Assembly: GCF_028898845.1 (NCBI RefSeq)
Contig: NZ_CP118574.1
Location: 6,173,001 to 6,237,000 of the forward strand
Origin: Streptomyces sp. WZ-12
GTDB lineage: Bacteria; Actinomycetota; Actinomycetes; Streptomycetales; Streptomycetaceae
Direction of reading: 5' to 3'
DNA: 64,000 nucleotides
Shown: positions 47,023 through 54,595 of the stretch, in pieces
Layout of the letters: the number at the start of each line of letters is the position of its first letter
Numbering within the stretch: the first letter of the stretch is position 1
Notes under the pieces: generated by a model
The model's database searches: none
Told to the model about the DNA's origin: nothing
The model's input: the letters and a program-made list of their open reading frames with translations, nothing else
Program-made: the position numbers and the translations under genes

Positions 47023-47367
47023 ATGGTCAGTGGGAAGAAGTTCGCGGTCATTGCAGCGTTGCTGGGTGGCCTCGCCGGTACCTGTGCCGTCGGCCCCCAG
47101 GCTTACGCTGCAGACGGGAGCGGTTGCACCCGTGGCGACGCGGACGGCCGGACCTGCGTCCACAAGAAAGAGGCCAGCTTCACCACCAAGGACGGCAAGC
47201 ACGTTATCGTCAGGCAGTACCAGCGGTGCCATACCTCGTCCCGGCACCGTGTGGTATTCCCTGAGAGCGGCCTCCTGGGTGGCAGGAAGTTCACGGAGGC
47301 TGGTCCTCGTATGGACTGCTCCAACAGGTTCTCGCTCCCCAAGGGGCTCAGGCGGTCGCACTTCTGA
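47023..47367 (+). CDS. Secreted four-Cys protein, module C
   Basis: 114 aa, AAAGGA 9 nt upstream. Signal M-V-S-G-K-K-F-A-V-I-A-A-L-L-G-G-L-A then Q-A-Y-A, cut before A-D-G. Cys pattern as in 44088: G-C-T-R-G-D-A-D-G-R-T-C, Q-R-C-H-T-S-S-R, M-D-C-S-N, with E-S-G-L-L-G-G between. More basic than its sister (Lys/Arg/His-rich). Located 126 bp after the module-X gene, the same spacing as in the other cassette (44544 to 44417), and with the same AATCACAAAGGA leader. Confidence 0.8.
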   Translation: MVSGKKFAVIAALLGGLAGTCAVGPQAYAADGSGCTRGDADGRTCVHKKEASFTTKDGKHVIVRQYQRCHTSSRHRVVFPESGLLGGRKFTEAGPRMDCSNRFSLPKGLRRSHF

Positions 47368-48244
47368 CCTCCCACGACCGATGGCCGGGCCGGGTAATCC
47401 GAGCCCGGCCGTTCGTGTTTGCTCTTCGCTGCTCCGGCTGTCCAATCCGCACCCCGTGCCCGTTGGGGAAGTTCCCCCAGGCGCAAGGCGCGCCCGGCAT
47501 GGGCGGCTCGCTCGCGGATCGGGCCGCCGAAGCGCCGGTGGCGGGCTTGCTCCTCGGCCCGATGCGCCAGTGCGGTCAGGTCTGCTGCGCTGTCCGCTTG
47601 GCGGTGGAGGTAGTTGTTGAGGCGTCACCGCCGAACGCCGCGGGGGTACGTGATGCGTGTGCGTCTCGCACGTGCGTAGCTCCTTGTCGTGGTTTGCTGA
47701 TGGCCCACCCCGGCCGCTGACCCATCCGGGGTTTCCGCCAACCGGTGTGTGCTTCCGGGCACTTCGGCTCCCGCGTCCGAAGCGGTCGACCTCGCGCCTG
47801 GGACGGCAGCCCGTTCAAGGAGCGGACCGGGGCCGGAGCCTGAGCGCGTCCACTCGGGTCGAGCGCGTCAGTCCGTGCTCTCGCGGCACCATCGGGCGGG
47901 GCTTGCGGCCCGGTCTCCTGTGTCTGTGCAGCCAGTCGTGGCTACGGAGTTGGGGCGCCTCCGGGGCGGTCGCGCCAGCTCGCGGTGCCCCCGGCGGGGC
48001 CTGGCTCCGCTGCAGCGCATCAAGCGGAGACCGGTCCCCGGCTGGCCTCTTGGCTCGCTCTCTCATGGGGCCGAAGGGGGCGGTCTCCGGGCCGGTCGGG
48101 CAGGAGCGGGCCTCCGGTTGCGGGTCCGACACGAATTGTGTAGGGGGCGGAAATCGTTGACTACTGTGTGTGTTCCCTATACTCACATTAAGTAGTCGAG
48201 GGGTGTCACCTCCAACCACACGAAACCCGAGGATCAAAGGTTCC
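47368..48244. other. Intergenic stretch with hairpin, gene remnant and duplicated leader
   Basis: A GGCCGGGC / GCCCGGCC hairpin at 47383-47410 may end the cassette. On the minus strand about 47640-47420 has coding-like codon use (L-A-H-R-A-E-E-Q-A-R-H-R-R-F-G-G) without a start, probably a remnant. 48120-48244 is the second copy of the promoter-leader described at 46229-46353. Confidence 0.5.
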
Positions 48245-48802
48245 ATGCGCAGACTTCAGAGTGTTGCCATTGTTGTCGCAGCGGTCGGCTGCCTGTCCAT
48301 CGCCGGTACCGGCGTCAGCTTTGCTGACGGGTACGGCTCCGGTCCGGAAGCGGGGGCCTGGGCCGTCTCGGCATCGGCTTCCGGGGCCACCTCGCGTGGC
48401 GGCGAGTCGCACGGTCGTGAGGGGGACGGTGGCCAGCAGGCTGCCCCGCAGCTTGCTCCTCAGGCCGTGGCGCCGCAGTTCGCTCCCCAGGCCGCGGCGC
48501 CGCAGGTTGCCCCGCAACCGCAGGCTCCGGTCCAGCAGATGACCCCCCAGGCGCAGGCGCCGGCCCAGCAGGCACAGGCTCCGGCTCAGCAGATCGCCCC
48601 CCAGCCCTCCGCGCCGCAGGTTGCCCCGCAGGCTCCGGTCCAGCAGATGATCCCCCAGGCACCGGTCCAGCAGGTCGCCCCTCAGGCATCCGCGCCGCAG
48701 AGTGCTCCTCAGGCCGCGACTCCGCAGATCGCCCCGCAGGCGCAGGCCCCGGCACAGCAGGTCGTCCCGCAGACTGCCGTCCAGCAAGCGCCTGTTCGGT
48801 AA
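48245..48802 (+). CDS. Truncated secreted Pro/Gln-linker protein (module X lost)
   Basis: 185 aa. Signal M-R-R-L-Q-S-V-A-I-V-V-A-A-V-G-C-L-S then S-F-A before D-G-Y-G-S-G-P-E-A-G-A-W-A, almost the same as 46354. The rest is a long A-P-Q / P-V-Q-Q / P-Q-I-A-P-Q linker, longer than in the sister. It stops at TAA 48800 exactly where the sister continues into module X; a decayed module X follows in the same frame. Still expressible as a secreted linker-only protein. Confidence 0.75.
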   Translation: MRRLQSVAIVVAAVGCLSIAGTGVSFADGYGSGPEAGAWAVSASASGATSRGGESHGREGDGGQQAAPQLAPQAVAPQFAPQAAAPQVAPQPQAPVQQMTPQAQAPAQQAQAPAQQIAPQPSAPQVAPQAPVQQMIPQAPVQQVAPQASAPQSAPQAATPQIAPQAQAPAQQVVPQTAVQQAPVR

Positions 48803-49020
48803 TTGCCGGCCTCGTAGATCGCTGCTCCTGCCTCGGCTCCGCAGGCTTTCTCGGAGAGACCTCGGTCGCACGACCTGAGCGTCAATTTCCCAGCCCAGGC
48901 CGGGGTGCCGAAAGGCGCGTTGGGCCATGTGCTCAGCGGTGAGGGCTCTGCCGGCGCGCAATGCACTCGCCAGCGCAAGCGTACGAGCCACAACAACATC
49001 GCCCTCCGCAAGCAAACAGG
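48803..49020 (+). pseudogene. Decayed module X of the gene at 48245
   Basis: In the same frame after TAA 48800-48802 and a second stop TAG 48815-48817, the translation reads R-S-H-D-L-S-V-N, then L-S-G-E-G-S-A-G-A-Q and N-N-I-A-L-R-K, clearly module X. The first Cys is now Pro (P-R-S-H-D), the G-C-N-N end is T-S-H-N-N, and the final stop (TAA in the sister after A-L-R-K) has become CAA. So the module is separated and eroding. Confidence 0.82.
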
Positions 49021-49066
49021 AAGGGGCTGTGGTGTCCGGTCTACGGGCCGGACACCACAGCCCCTT
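49021..49066 (+). terminator. Hairpin terminator, 19-bp stem
   Basis: AAGGGGCTGTGGTGTCCGG pairs perfectly with CCGGACACCACAGCCCCTT (8-nt loop). The sister locus after 46896 starts with the same AAGGGGCTGTGG but is degenerate, so this end is the better preserved of the two. Confidence 0.9.
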
Positions 49067-49134
49067 CCGGCATTCGCATCCGCTGCTGGATGCCCACGAC
49101 CGAATGGCCGGGCCAGGCAATCCCGATCCCGGCC

Positions 49135-49542
49135 TCACGCTGCTGAATTGATGGGGCGGTGCTTTGAAGCGACCGCCAGCGCGTGGAGGGCATTCGGTAG
49201 TTCCCCTCTGGTACGGCGTGAGTGCAACTGGCAGATACAGAGCGACGGTTCGGTGTCGATGCCGCCTGCGGAGGCTTCGGCGCGACGGCACGCGAGGGGT
49301 TCTGGCTCGGCGAGATGCTGCGCTGCGGAGGGGCAGTTGGGGGACTGGCAGGTGGTCCTGGAGGAAGTGGTCGACACAATCGCCGGCGGCGCCTGAGCGA
49401 GGAGGCCGAAGCCGGCCTTCAACGGCACGACCCCGGACCGGAACACCAGCGGCAAGTGGCCGTCCGCCACGAGCGCGAGGGGCCAGCGGGCCGGCCAGTC
49501 AGCCGGAGACCCACTTGTCGGCGCGGTACGCAACAGGGGCAC
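49135..49542 (-). CDS. Hypothetical Cys-containing protein
   Basis: 135 aa with strong codon bias throughout. Contains P-L-A-L-V-A-D-G-H-L-P-L-V-F-R-S-G-V-V-P, T-S-S-R-T-T-C-Q-S-P-N-C-P-S-A-A, then L-C-I-C-Q-L-H-S-R-R-T. The C-x4-C and C-x-C pairs could bind zinc. The first 17 residues look less well conserved. Cytosolic. No family recognised. It begins 13 bp after the tiny gene at 49556 on the same strand. Confidence 0.58.
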   Translation of the reverse strand: MPLLRTAPTSGSPADWPARWPLALVADGHLPLVFRSGVVPLKAGFGLLAQAPPAIVSTTSSRTTCQSPNCPSAAQHLAEPEPLACRRAEASAGGIDTEPSLCICQLHSRRTRGELPNALHALAVASKHRPINSAA

Positions 49543-49555
49543 GACGCACGACCCC

Positions 49556-49720
49556 TCATCTCCGCGTCCGGCCGATGATGTGGTCCGAGCGGATGCCGAC
49601 CTGGTCGGAGAAGAGCCCTCGACGAACGGGGTTGGCGAGCGAGGTGCCCGTGATCGCCCCGGCCATGGCGACGGTCCTACCGGCGAGACCGCCCACCGAC
49701 CCGGTTTGGAACAGTGACAT
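49556..49720 (-). CDS. Possible small gene upstream of 49135
   Basis: 54 aa: M-S-L-F-Q-T-G-S-V-G-G-L-A-G-R-T-V-A-M and V-G-I-R-S-D-H-I-I-G-R-T-R-R. Codon bias is strong; no clear ribosome site. It may be a small gene or the end of a broken one. Confidence 0.38.
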   Translation of the reverse strand: MSLFQTGSVGGLAGRTVAMAGAITGTSLANPVRRGLFSDQVGIRSDHIIGRTRR

Positions 49721-49940
49721 ATCCGCGGCGGATCGAAGTGCCTGCTGGACGGCAGTTCACCGACGATTGCGATGAACTGCCAGCACCGACCACCTAGCGA
49801 CCCGGGCTGTGAAGTCCGGGCTCATCGACGTGCCTGGTGGAATCAGTCAATAAATTGCCACCAGGCTGTCTGATCTTCCCGGGAATGTGCACCCGGGCGT
49901 ACTGCGCGGGACGCTCACGTGAAGTGACCGCTCCGCTCGC

Positions 49941-50429
49941 TCAGTTGACGCGAAGACGACGCCCTCGACGGTAGAGGAGGAAGCCGCCTGTCAACAGCCC
50001 GGCACTCATCACGGCCGCCAGGCGAAGCTGTTCGTCCCCACCAGTCTTTGCCAACTGCGGGTGAGCAGCAGGCACATTGACGTGGTGATGGTGGTGCATC
50101 CGAGGGGCCGGCGACCGGTGCTGAGCCGGATGTCTGTCGTGCGCCACGGGCGGCAGGTTCTCCTGCACCCGGTGGTGGGTGCGCACATGCTTCTTCGATG
50201 TGTTGGCGCAGTGGTTACCGAATGCGGGATTGAGCGCTCCGACGACGTCCACGGTGTTGCCGCACGCGTTGACCGGGATGTGAACAGGCACTTGGAGCTG
50301 GTTCCCGGACAGGACACCGGGAGACCCGGCAGCCGCCCCCTCGGCCCCGGCGTCGGCGACGGCCATACCAGCGCCGGCGAGCAGCAGGCCACTCGTGGCA
50401 ACAGAAGTGGCAATGACCCTTTTGATCAC
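49941..50429 (-). CDS. Cell-wall-anchored chaplin with a single chaplin domain
   Basis: 162 aa from GTG with AGGAGG 6 nt upstream. Signal V-I-A-T-S-V-A-T-S-G-L-L-L-A-G-A-G-M-A then V-A-D-A. One chaplin domain at about 38-75: G-N-Q-L-Q-V-P-V-H-I-P-V-N-A-C-G-N, V-V-G-A-L-N-P-A-F-G-N-H-C-A-N with its two Cys. A His-rich linker (M-H-H-H-H-H-V) leads to the sortase signal L-A-K-T-G, a hydrophobic helix and R-R-G-R-R. Long chaplins ChpA-C of S. coelicolor have two chaplin domains and an LAxTG signal, so this is a minimal anchored form. Chaplins coat aerial hyphae and spores. Confidence 0.92.
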   Translation of the reverse strand: MIKRVIATSVATSGLLLAGAGMAVADAGAEGAAAGSPGVLSGNQLQVPVHIPVNACGNTVDVVGALNPAFGNHCANTSKKHVRTHHRVQENLPPVAHDRHPAQHRSPAPRMHHHHHVNVPAAHPQLAKTGGDEQLRLAAVMSAGLLTGGFLLYRRGRRLRVN

Positions 50430-51000
50430 GTGACTCCTCCTTGACGGTGCGGCCACATCCACGGACCGCACAACACACAACGAGGATGTGGGCCAAAAGC
50501 TCTGAATATGCCTTTTCCGTCACTCTTTCAGCTCGATGTGCATGCTCGCCCATCCACGGAGTGCCCATAGTTCCGATTCTATGAAGATTCATACTTGAAT
50601 GTCATCGGCTCACGAAAGACGCTCAAGGGAATTGGCGCTCGCTCGGTGATGTCGGGGTGGGAATTCCGAGGTTGCGGATCGGCGTGCAGGTTCGGTTCGG
50701 AGGGACGGTTGCCCCGAGCGAATGGGAAGCAGGGGATCATGAGCCCCGGCCGCGCGCCGGGGGATCTCTCTGCCTGAGAATTATCGACACATCGCAACTG
50801 GTATTTAATTCACAGGAATTTGCTTCGCCCCGGTGGGGGTGAAGTGGGTGAATCTTCCAGTCGGCGGTTCGAAGGCTGAGGCAATGTGCCTGCTGGTCGC
50901 GCCCGAATGCAACAACGTGTCCGGCGAGAGTGGCAGGACTTCGCCGGACACGATGCGTCTGCCCCGCTCGACCTCGGTTGACTGAGCCAGGACGTGGAAC
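50430..51000. other. Intergenic region upstream of the chaplin
   Basis: No gene supported. A 12-bp hairpin CGTGTCCGGCGA / TCGCCGGACACG at 50916-50952 probably terminates the minus-strand gene at 51001. 50430-50600 should hold the chaplin promoter; I cannot assign its sigma factor. Confidence 0.45.
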
Positions 51001-51180
51001 TCAGCGTCGGTCGAGCAGCGGCAGCCGACCGAGGTGCAGGGGGCCGAGGTTGGTGACGAGCTTCAGGGGGCTGCCAAGTGCCCCTCCTAGGCCCGTACCG
51101 GTACCACCGGCATGGGCGGGTGCGGAGAGGATCCCAATGAGGGCGACGGCCCCCAGGGAAGCGGCGAGTGCACGACGCAT
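51001..51180 (-). CDS. Very small secreted protein
   Basis: 59 aa, CAGGAG just upstream. Signal M-R-R-A-L-A-A-S-L-G-A-V-A-L-I-G-I-L-S then A-P-A-H-A, cut before G-G-T. The mature 34 residues are Gly/Leu-rich: G-T-G-L-G-G-A-L-G-S-P-L-K-L-V then L-G-P-L-H-L-G-R-L-P. Amphipathic and without cysteines. Too small for family assignment; its place beside the chaplin suggests a surface peptide. Confidence 0.7.
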   Translation of the reverse strand: MRRALAASLGAVALIGILSAPAHAGGTGTGLGGALGSPLKLVTNLGPLHLGRLPLLDRR

Positions 51181-51648
51181 AGTGGCTCCTGCTTCATTGC
51201 GTGGCCTTGATTTGTTGCCGGCACAGGTCACCCTGGCACTTCAAGCGAGGCGGAGTCCCTGGTCCACGCCAAGCAATCACCTGATCGCGCGAGCGCGGGA
51301 AGTGCGAACAGGATTTCGTCGGGACGGCGAAAGAAACGGCTTGGTTCTCATGCTCCTCAAAAGTCCCGCTCGGGCAATGGGGAGAAAGGTCGAAGGCTGT
51401 AGGGTGCGAGTGATGTGCCGTTCGCTTGAACGTTGTGTGATTCATGCGGCCGAATGGTTGATTGTTGTGCGGTTGTTGCGCTTGCGGGAGACTTTCGGGC
51501 GCGCAAAACACAACCCATGACAAATCAAAAACCGACATCATACAATCCGGCGCGTCGTGCGGCGACTTCGCGCACGGTTCGCATTAACCTCCCAGCTGTA
51601 CGAAGTCCGTACGCATCGGCCTCATTCGCTCAATCCACCGGAGAAAAA
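51181..51648. other. Intergenic region with a duplicated module-X leader
   Basis: No gene supported. 51545-51648 matches 41128-41241 in blocks: CGGCGCGTCG, ATTAACCTCCC (ATTAGCCTCCC there), GTACGAAGTCCGTAC (GTACGAAGTCGGTAC there, a small dyad), CTCAATC and CCGGAGAAA before the ATG. Confidence 0.6.
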
Positions 51649-51939
51649 ATGCGCATGCTTCACAAGGCCGCTGTCGTTGCCGCCGCCCTCGGCAGCATCA
51701 GCATCCTCGGCGCCAGCACCGCCTACGCCGACGGCGACATGGGCGGTCGCGGCGCCCGCTTCGACATCAGGCAGAGTGCCTCGTGCCGGTCGCACGACAC
51801 CAACCTCGATGTCCTCGGCGAGGTCGGTATCGGGAACGGCCTGGGTGGCAACCTGCTGGGCGGCGAGGGTGCGCCGGGCGCACAGAACACCCACATGGGT
51901 TCGACCATGGGCTGCACCAACAGCGCATTCAGCAAGTAG
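51649..51939 (+). CDS. Small secreted protein, module X
   Basis: 96 aa. Signal M-R-M-L-H-K-A-A-V-V-A-A-A-L-G-S-I-S-I-L then G-A-S-T-A-Y-A, cut before D-G. F-D-I-R-Q-S-A-S precedes module X: C-R-S-H-D-T-N-L-D-V-L-G, I-G-N-G-L-G-G-N-L-L-G-G-E-G-A-P-G-A-Q, G-S-T-M-G-C-T-N. The core is more Gly-rich than in the sisters (L-N-G-L-L-G-N-A-L-N replaced by G-N-G-L-G-G-N-L-L-G), so its assembly may differ. The leader marks it as the closest relative of 41242. Start fixed by GGAG upstream; the open frame before it is not used. Confidence 0.87.
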   Translation: MRMLHKAAVVAAALGSISILGASTAYADGDMGGRGARFDIRQSASCRSHDTNLDVLGEVGIGNGLGGNLLGGEGAPGAQNTHMGSTMGCTNSAFSK

Positions 51940-51957
51940 GCGCGGTAAGTAGCGCCC

Positions 51958-51992
51958 GCTCCGGCGCCGGGTCTCGGACCTGGCGCCGGAGC
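51958..51992 (+). terminator. Intrinsic terminator
   Basis: 11-bp stem GCTCCGGCGCC / GGCGCCGGAGC with further pairing in the loop, followed by TCTTTT, after the module-X gene. Confidence 0.88.
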
Positions 51993-52222
51993 TCTTTTGG
52001 TTCCTCCTGGGGCCCAGCCGTCCGTCGTCTGCCCGGGGGCGCGTGCGGCAGTTCTTGAGCAGGGCCTGGCGGCGCCATCGCCCTTGATGGCGTCTCCGGC
52101 GCTCCGTCCGTCGCCGCGCATCTCCCGTTGTCGCACGACGAGTTGGTGGGGCGCGCAGTAGCCGAGGATGGCGAGGGGCCGGACCGGGCCGTCGCCGACG
52201 CCCGGGTGCAGAGCTCGACCCT

Positions 52223-52831
52223 ATGCTGACGGTCGTGCAGGTACTGGGTTTGAGCAGTGAGGACGAGATGGTCGCCTGCTTCTTGCGCGGCGAACTGTCC
52301 AGCCGGAGGTTCGGCCAGAACCTCCGGTCCCACCTGGCGGCAGCCGGGCGGGCCGAGCGCTTGCTGACGCATCCGGACCTCTCCGACGCCGGAGCGAACC
52401 TGGCACGTCGCGCTCTGCTCGCCGCGGTGCGCGGGTACGGCGAGGACCGTGATCTGTTCGAGAACTTCCCCGCTCAGGTCGCCTGGACCAGGGCGCTGCT
52501 GACCGCCGGCGAGGCGGCCAGCGTGCGCTACCTCGACTATTCCTACTGGGTCGAACTATCGGGTGGCAGCCGTCGACCGACCGACGCGGCCGCACGCATC
52601 AAGGCAGGGTTACGGGCGTTCGACGTGCCCAACGAACCTTTCGTCGAAGCAGCCCACGCACTCGTCAGGGGCGAGCGGTTTCCTCCGCTCATCCTCGTCG
52701 GCGAGAGACAGGACAGCCTGGTCTGCCTTGAGGGCCACCTGCGCCTGACCGCCCACGCCCTCGTTGGCTTCCCGACGGACATCGAGTGCCTGATCGGCAC
52801 CGCGCCGACCATGGGACGTTGGGCGCGGTAG
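52223..52831 (+). CDS. Hypothetical protein
   Basis: 202 aa, good codon bias. Helical N-terminal half (F-L-R-G-E-L-S-S-R-R-F-G, A-R-R-A-L-L-A-A-V-R-G-Y-G), then W-T-R-A-L-L-T-A-G-E and a C-terminal part P-P-L-I-L-V-G-E-R and E-G-H-L-R-L-T-A-H-A-L-V-G-F that resembles ParB/Srx-like barrels, where V-L-x-G-H-x-R-x-x-A is common. No signal, cytosolic. Start at ATG 52223 lacks a clear ribosome site. Function unknown. Confidence 0.68.
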   Translation: MLTVVQVLGLSSEDEMVACFLRGELSSRRFGQNLRSHLAAAGRAERLLTHPDLSDAGANLARRALLAAVRGYGEDRDLFENFPAQVAWTRALLTAGEAASVRYLDYSYWVELSGGSRRPTDAAARIKAGLRAFDVPNEPFVEAAHALVRGERFPPLILVGERQDSLVCLEGHLRLTAHALVGFPTDIECLIGTAPTMGRWAR

Positions 52832-53450
52832 TCCAGTCGCGCCGGGCTCTCGGCGCTCCGAATTGATCTGGTTGAGGACAAGTGGGGTTCTGTCAGCCGG
52901 ACTTGCGGCATCACGGCGCGAGGAGCTTCGAGGGGAACTTCTTCCGCTGGCGGGTCGTCCTTGTCCACCCGTCGGTCGTTCACGGCGGTGCCCTGGCCTC
53001 GGCCGATCCAGCCGCGGTGATCATAGTCCGGGCCTGGTGGTGGCCGTTGTGGACTGTGAGACGTCGGTGGGCGGAATCGGTCTCGGCAGCCAACTCGACC
53101 GCGCACTGGTTGACTTGAGAGCGGGTCCGTGACTTCCCGACGCGCGTTGTGTGCGCGGGCCTGATCGGAGTCCGTCACGGGACCATCGGGGAAGGTGCGC
53201 CCTCCTTGCCCCCGCCGATCCACGGGCTCCGAGCATCGCTCTCGACGGCCAGCGTCAATTCCACGTCGTCCGCGGCTACTTACACGTCCGGTAGGCGAGG
53301 CGGAGAGTCGCTAGCGTGTCGGGCCAATTCACGGCGAGAGGCCGGTCATACCTTGGACATCGGCGAGCCGCTCCGTACGACTTCGCCGGGCAACTTACCT
53401 TGAGCCACTCCATCCGTTGTGGTCGGCTGTGCCGAGGCAGGAGTAGTTCG
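52832..53450. other. Intergenic stretch
   Basis: No supportable gene. Minus-strand 53040-52860 has mildly coding-like codon use (D-Y-D-H-R-G-W-I-G-R-G-Q-G-T) without start or stop signals, possibly a remnant. AGGAG at 53439 belongs to the next gene. Confidence 0.35.
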
Positions 53451-54293
53451 ATGGACCGTGGCTCCGGTGCTGGGTGTGCCGTCACCCTGAGCGGTGTTCC
53501 AGAGATGTTGCTGTGGAATCTGTATCAGCGTGCGGGGGAGGCAGGCCGTTCGCGACCGGTACTTCATGACCCCAAAGCCGTGGAACTGGTTGAAGAGCTC
53601 GACTACCCCTTCGAGAGGAACTTCGGGAGACCGGTCGACCTCGTTGCGCAAGGCCATGCGTTGCGAGTCCGTACGTTCGATGACGCGGTGCGGGACTTCC
53701 TGGCCGCCCACCCTTACGGCACCGTTGTTCAGCTGGCTGAGGGGCTGGAAACTCAGTTCTGGCGTTGCGACAACGGCCGTGCCCAGTGGCTGGGTGTCGA
53801 GCTCCCGGAGACTGCCGAGCTGCGTTGGTCCTTGCTCCCGGATGGTGATCGCCGACGCACCATTGCCTGTTCGGCGCTCGACCTTTCTTGGTGCGACGAG
53901 GTCGACCGGTCACGAGGAGTGCTCATCACCGCTCAGGGGCTCCTGATGTACCTACACCCTTTCCAGGTAAGGGACTTGATTGCAGGGTGCGCTCAAGCGT
54001 TTCCCGGGGGCTCCCTCGTTTTCGACACCGTGCCCCGCTGGTTCAGCAACCGTACGCTGACCGGCGCCGTGCGCAACAAACGAGGCTTTACGGCGCCGCC
54101 CATGCCGTGGGGAATCAACCGCAGCGAACTCTCACGGGTGCGCACTGCGCATCCGGCCGTCACCACGGTCCGTCAGCTTCTGCCGCCCGCAGGACGAGGC
54201 GTCTACCACGGCGCAGTGGCTCCCGCCCTCAGCCGAATCGGGATCCGTAACGCTCTGGTGCTGGTGACGGCGGTCGCGAACTTCGCAGATTAG
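53451..54293 (+). CDS. LCM/PPM-type (TcmP-like) O-methyltransferase
   Basis: 280 aa from ATG with AGGAG 7 nt upstream. Leucine carboxyl methyltransferase-type fold: V-P-E-M-L-L-W-N-L-Y-Q-R-A near the start, V-V-Q-L-A-E-G-L-E-T-Q-F-W-R (SAM motif I), G-V-E-L-P-E, then I-T-A-Q-G-L-L-M-Y-L and F-D-T-V-P-R-W-F. These bacterial relatives methylate small molecules such as polyketides. Motif I has A-E-G instead of the usual G-A-G, which may weaken SAM binding. No biosynthetic genes beside it. Confidence 0.8.
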   Translation: MDRGSGAGCAVTLSGVPEMLLWNLYQRAGEAGRSRPVLHDPKAVELVEELDYPFERNFGRPVDLVAQGHALRVRTFDDAVRDFLAAHPYGTVVQLAEGLETQFWRCDNGRAQWLGVELPETAELRWSLLPDGDRRRTIACSALDLSWCDEVDRSRGVLITAQGLLMYLHPFQVRDLIAGCAQAFPGGSLVFDTVPRWFSNRTLTGAVRNKRGFTAPPMPWGINRSELSRVRTAHPAVTTVRQLLPPAGRGVYHGAVAPALSRIGIRNALVLVTAVANFAD

Positions 54294-54595
54294 CGTGAAC
54301 GGACAACGCGCTGAAGAAACCCGATAGTTGTCCTTCTGCACTCTCACTCTGGAGCGGAGCGCAGACCCGGCTCGTGACCCTCGACAGGAAAGGGCAGCGA
54401 GTTGTGTGCGGTGTTCCAGTCGAAGTCGGCCTCGCGGTAGGAATTCGGGAAGGCGAAGAGGGTTGGAATTTCGATGACTCGACGGATGGGGCGCCCGCGA
54501 TGCGCGGTAAGCGCCCGAAGGTTGATTGCGAAGTCCCTACGGGAGGAAGGGACGTAGACGGCGGAGGGCGGCGAGGGTGACCGCAAGGGGGCGTG
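54294..54595. other. Convergent intergenic region
   Basis: 300 bp between convergent genes. A minus-strand open frame (54586-54344) with I-E-I-P-T-L-F-A-F-P-N-S-Y-R-E-A-D-F starts inside the next gene and has no ribosome site; I do not count it as a gene. G+C rises sharply after 54590, which I take as the right edge of the accessory region. Confidence 0.4.

Noticed and set aside
38212..51939. Small Cys-containing secreted peptides as lanthipeptide or lasso precursors
   Set aside because: They have Sec-type signal peptides and no lanthionine synthetase, cyclase or lasso protease genes nearby. Two fixed Cys fit disulphide-stabilised surface proteins better.
53451..54293. Part of a polyketide biosynthetic cluster because of the TcmP-like methyltransferase
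   Set aside because: No synthase, cyclase or oxygenase genes lie within the window on either side.
54344..54586. 80-codon minus-strand frame between the methyltransferase and the membrane protein
   Set aside because: It begins inside the neighbouring gene, has no ribosome site and uneven codon use.
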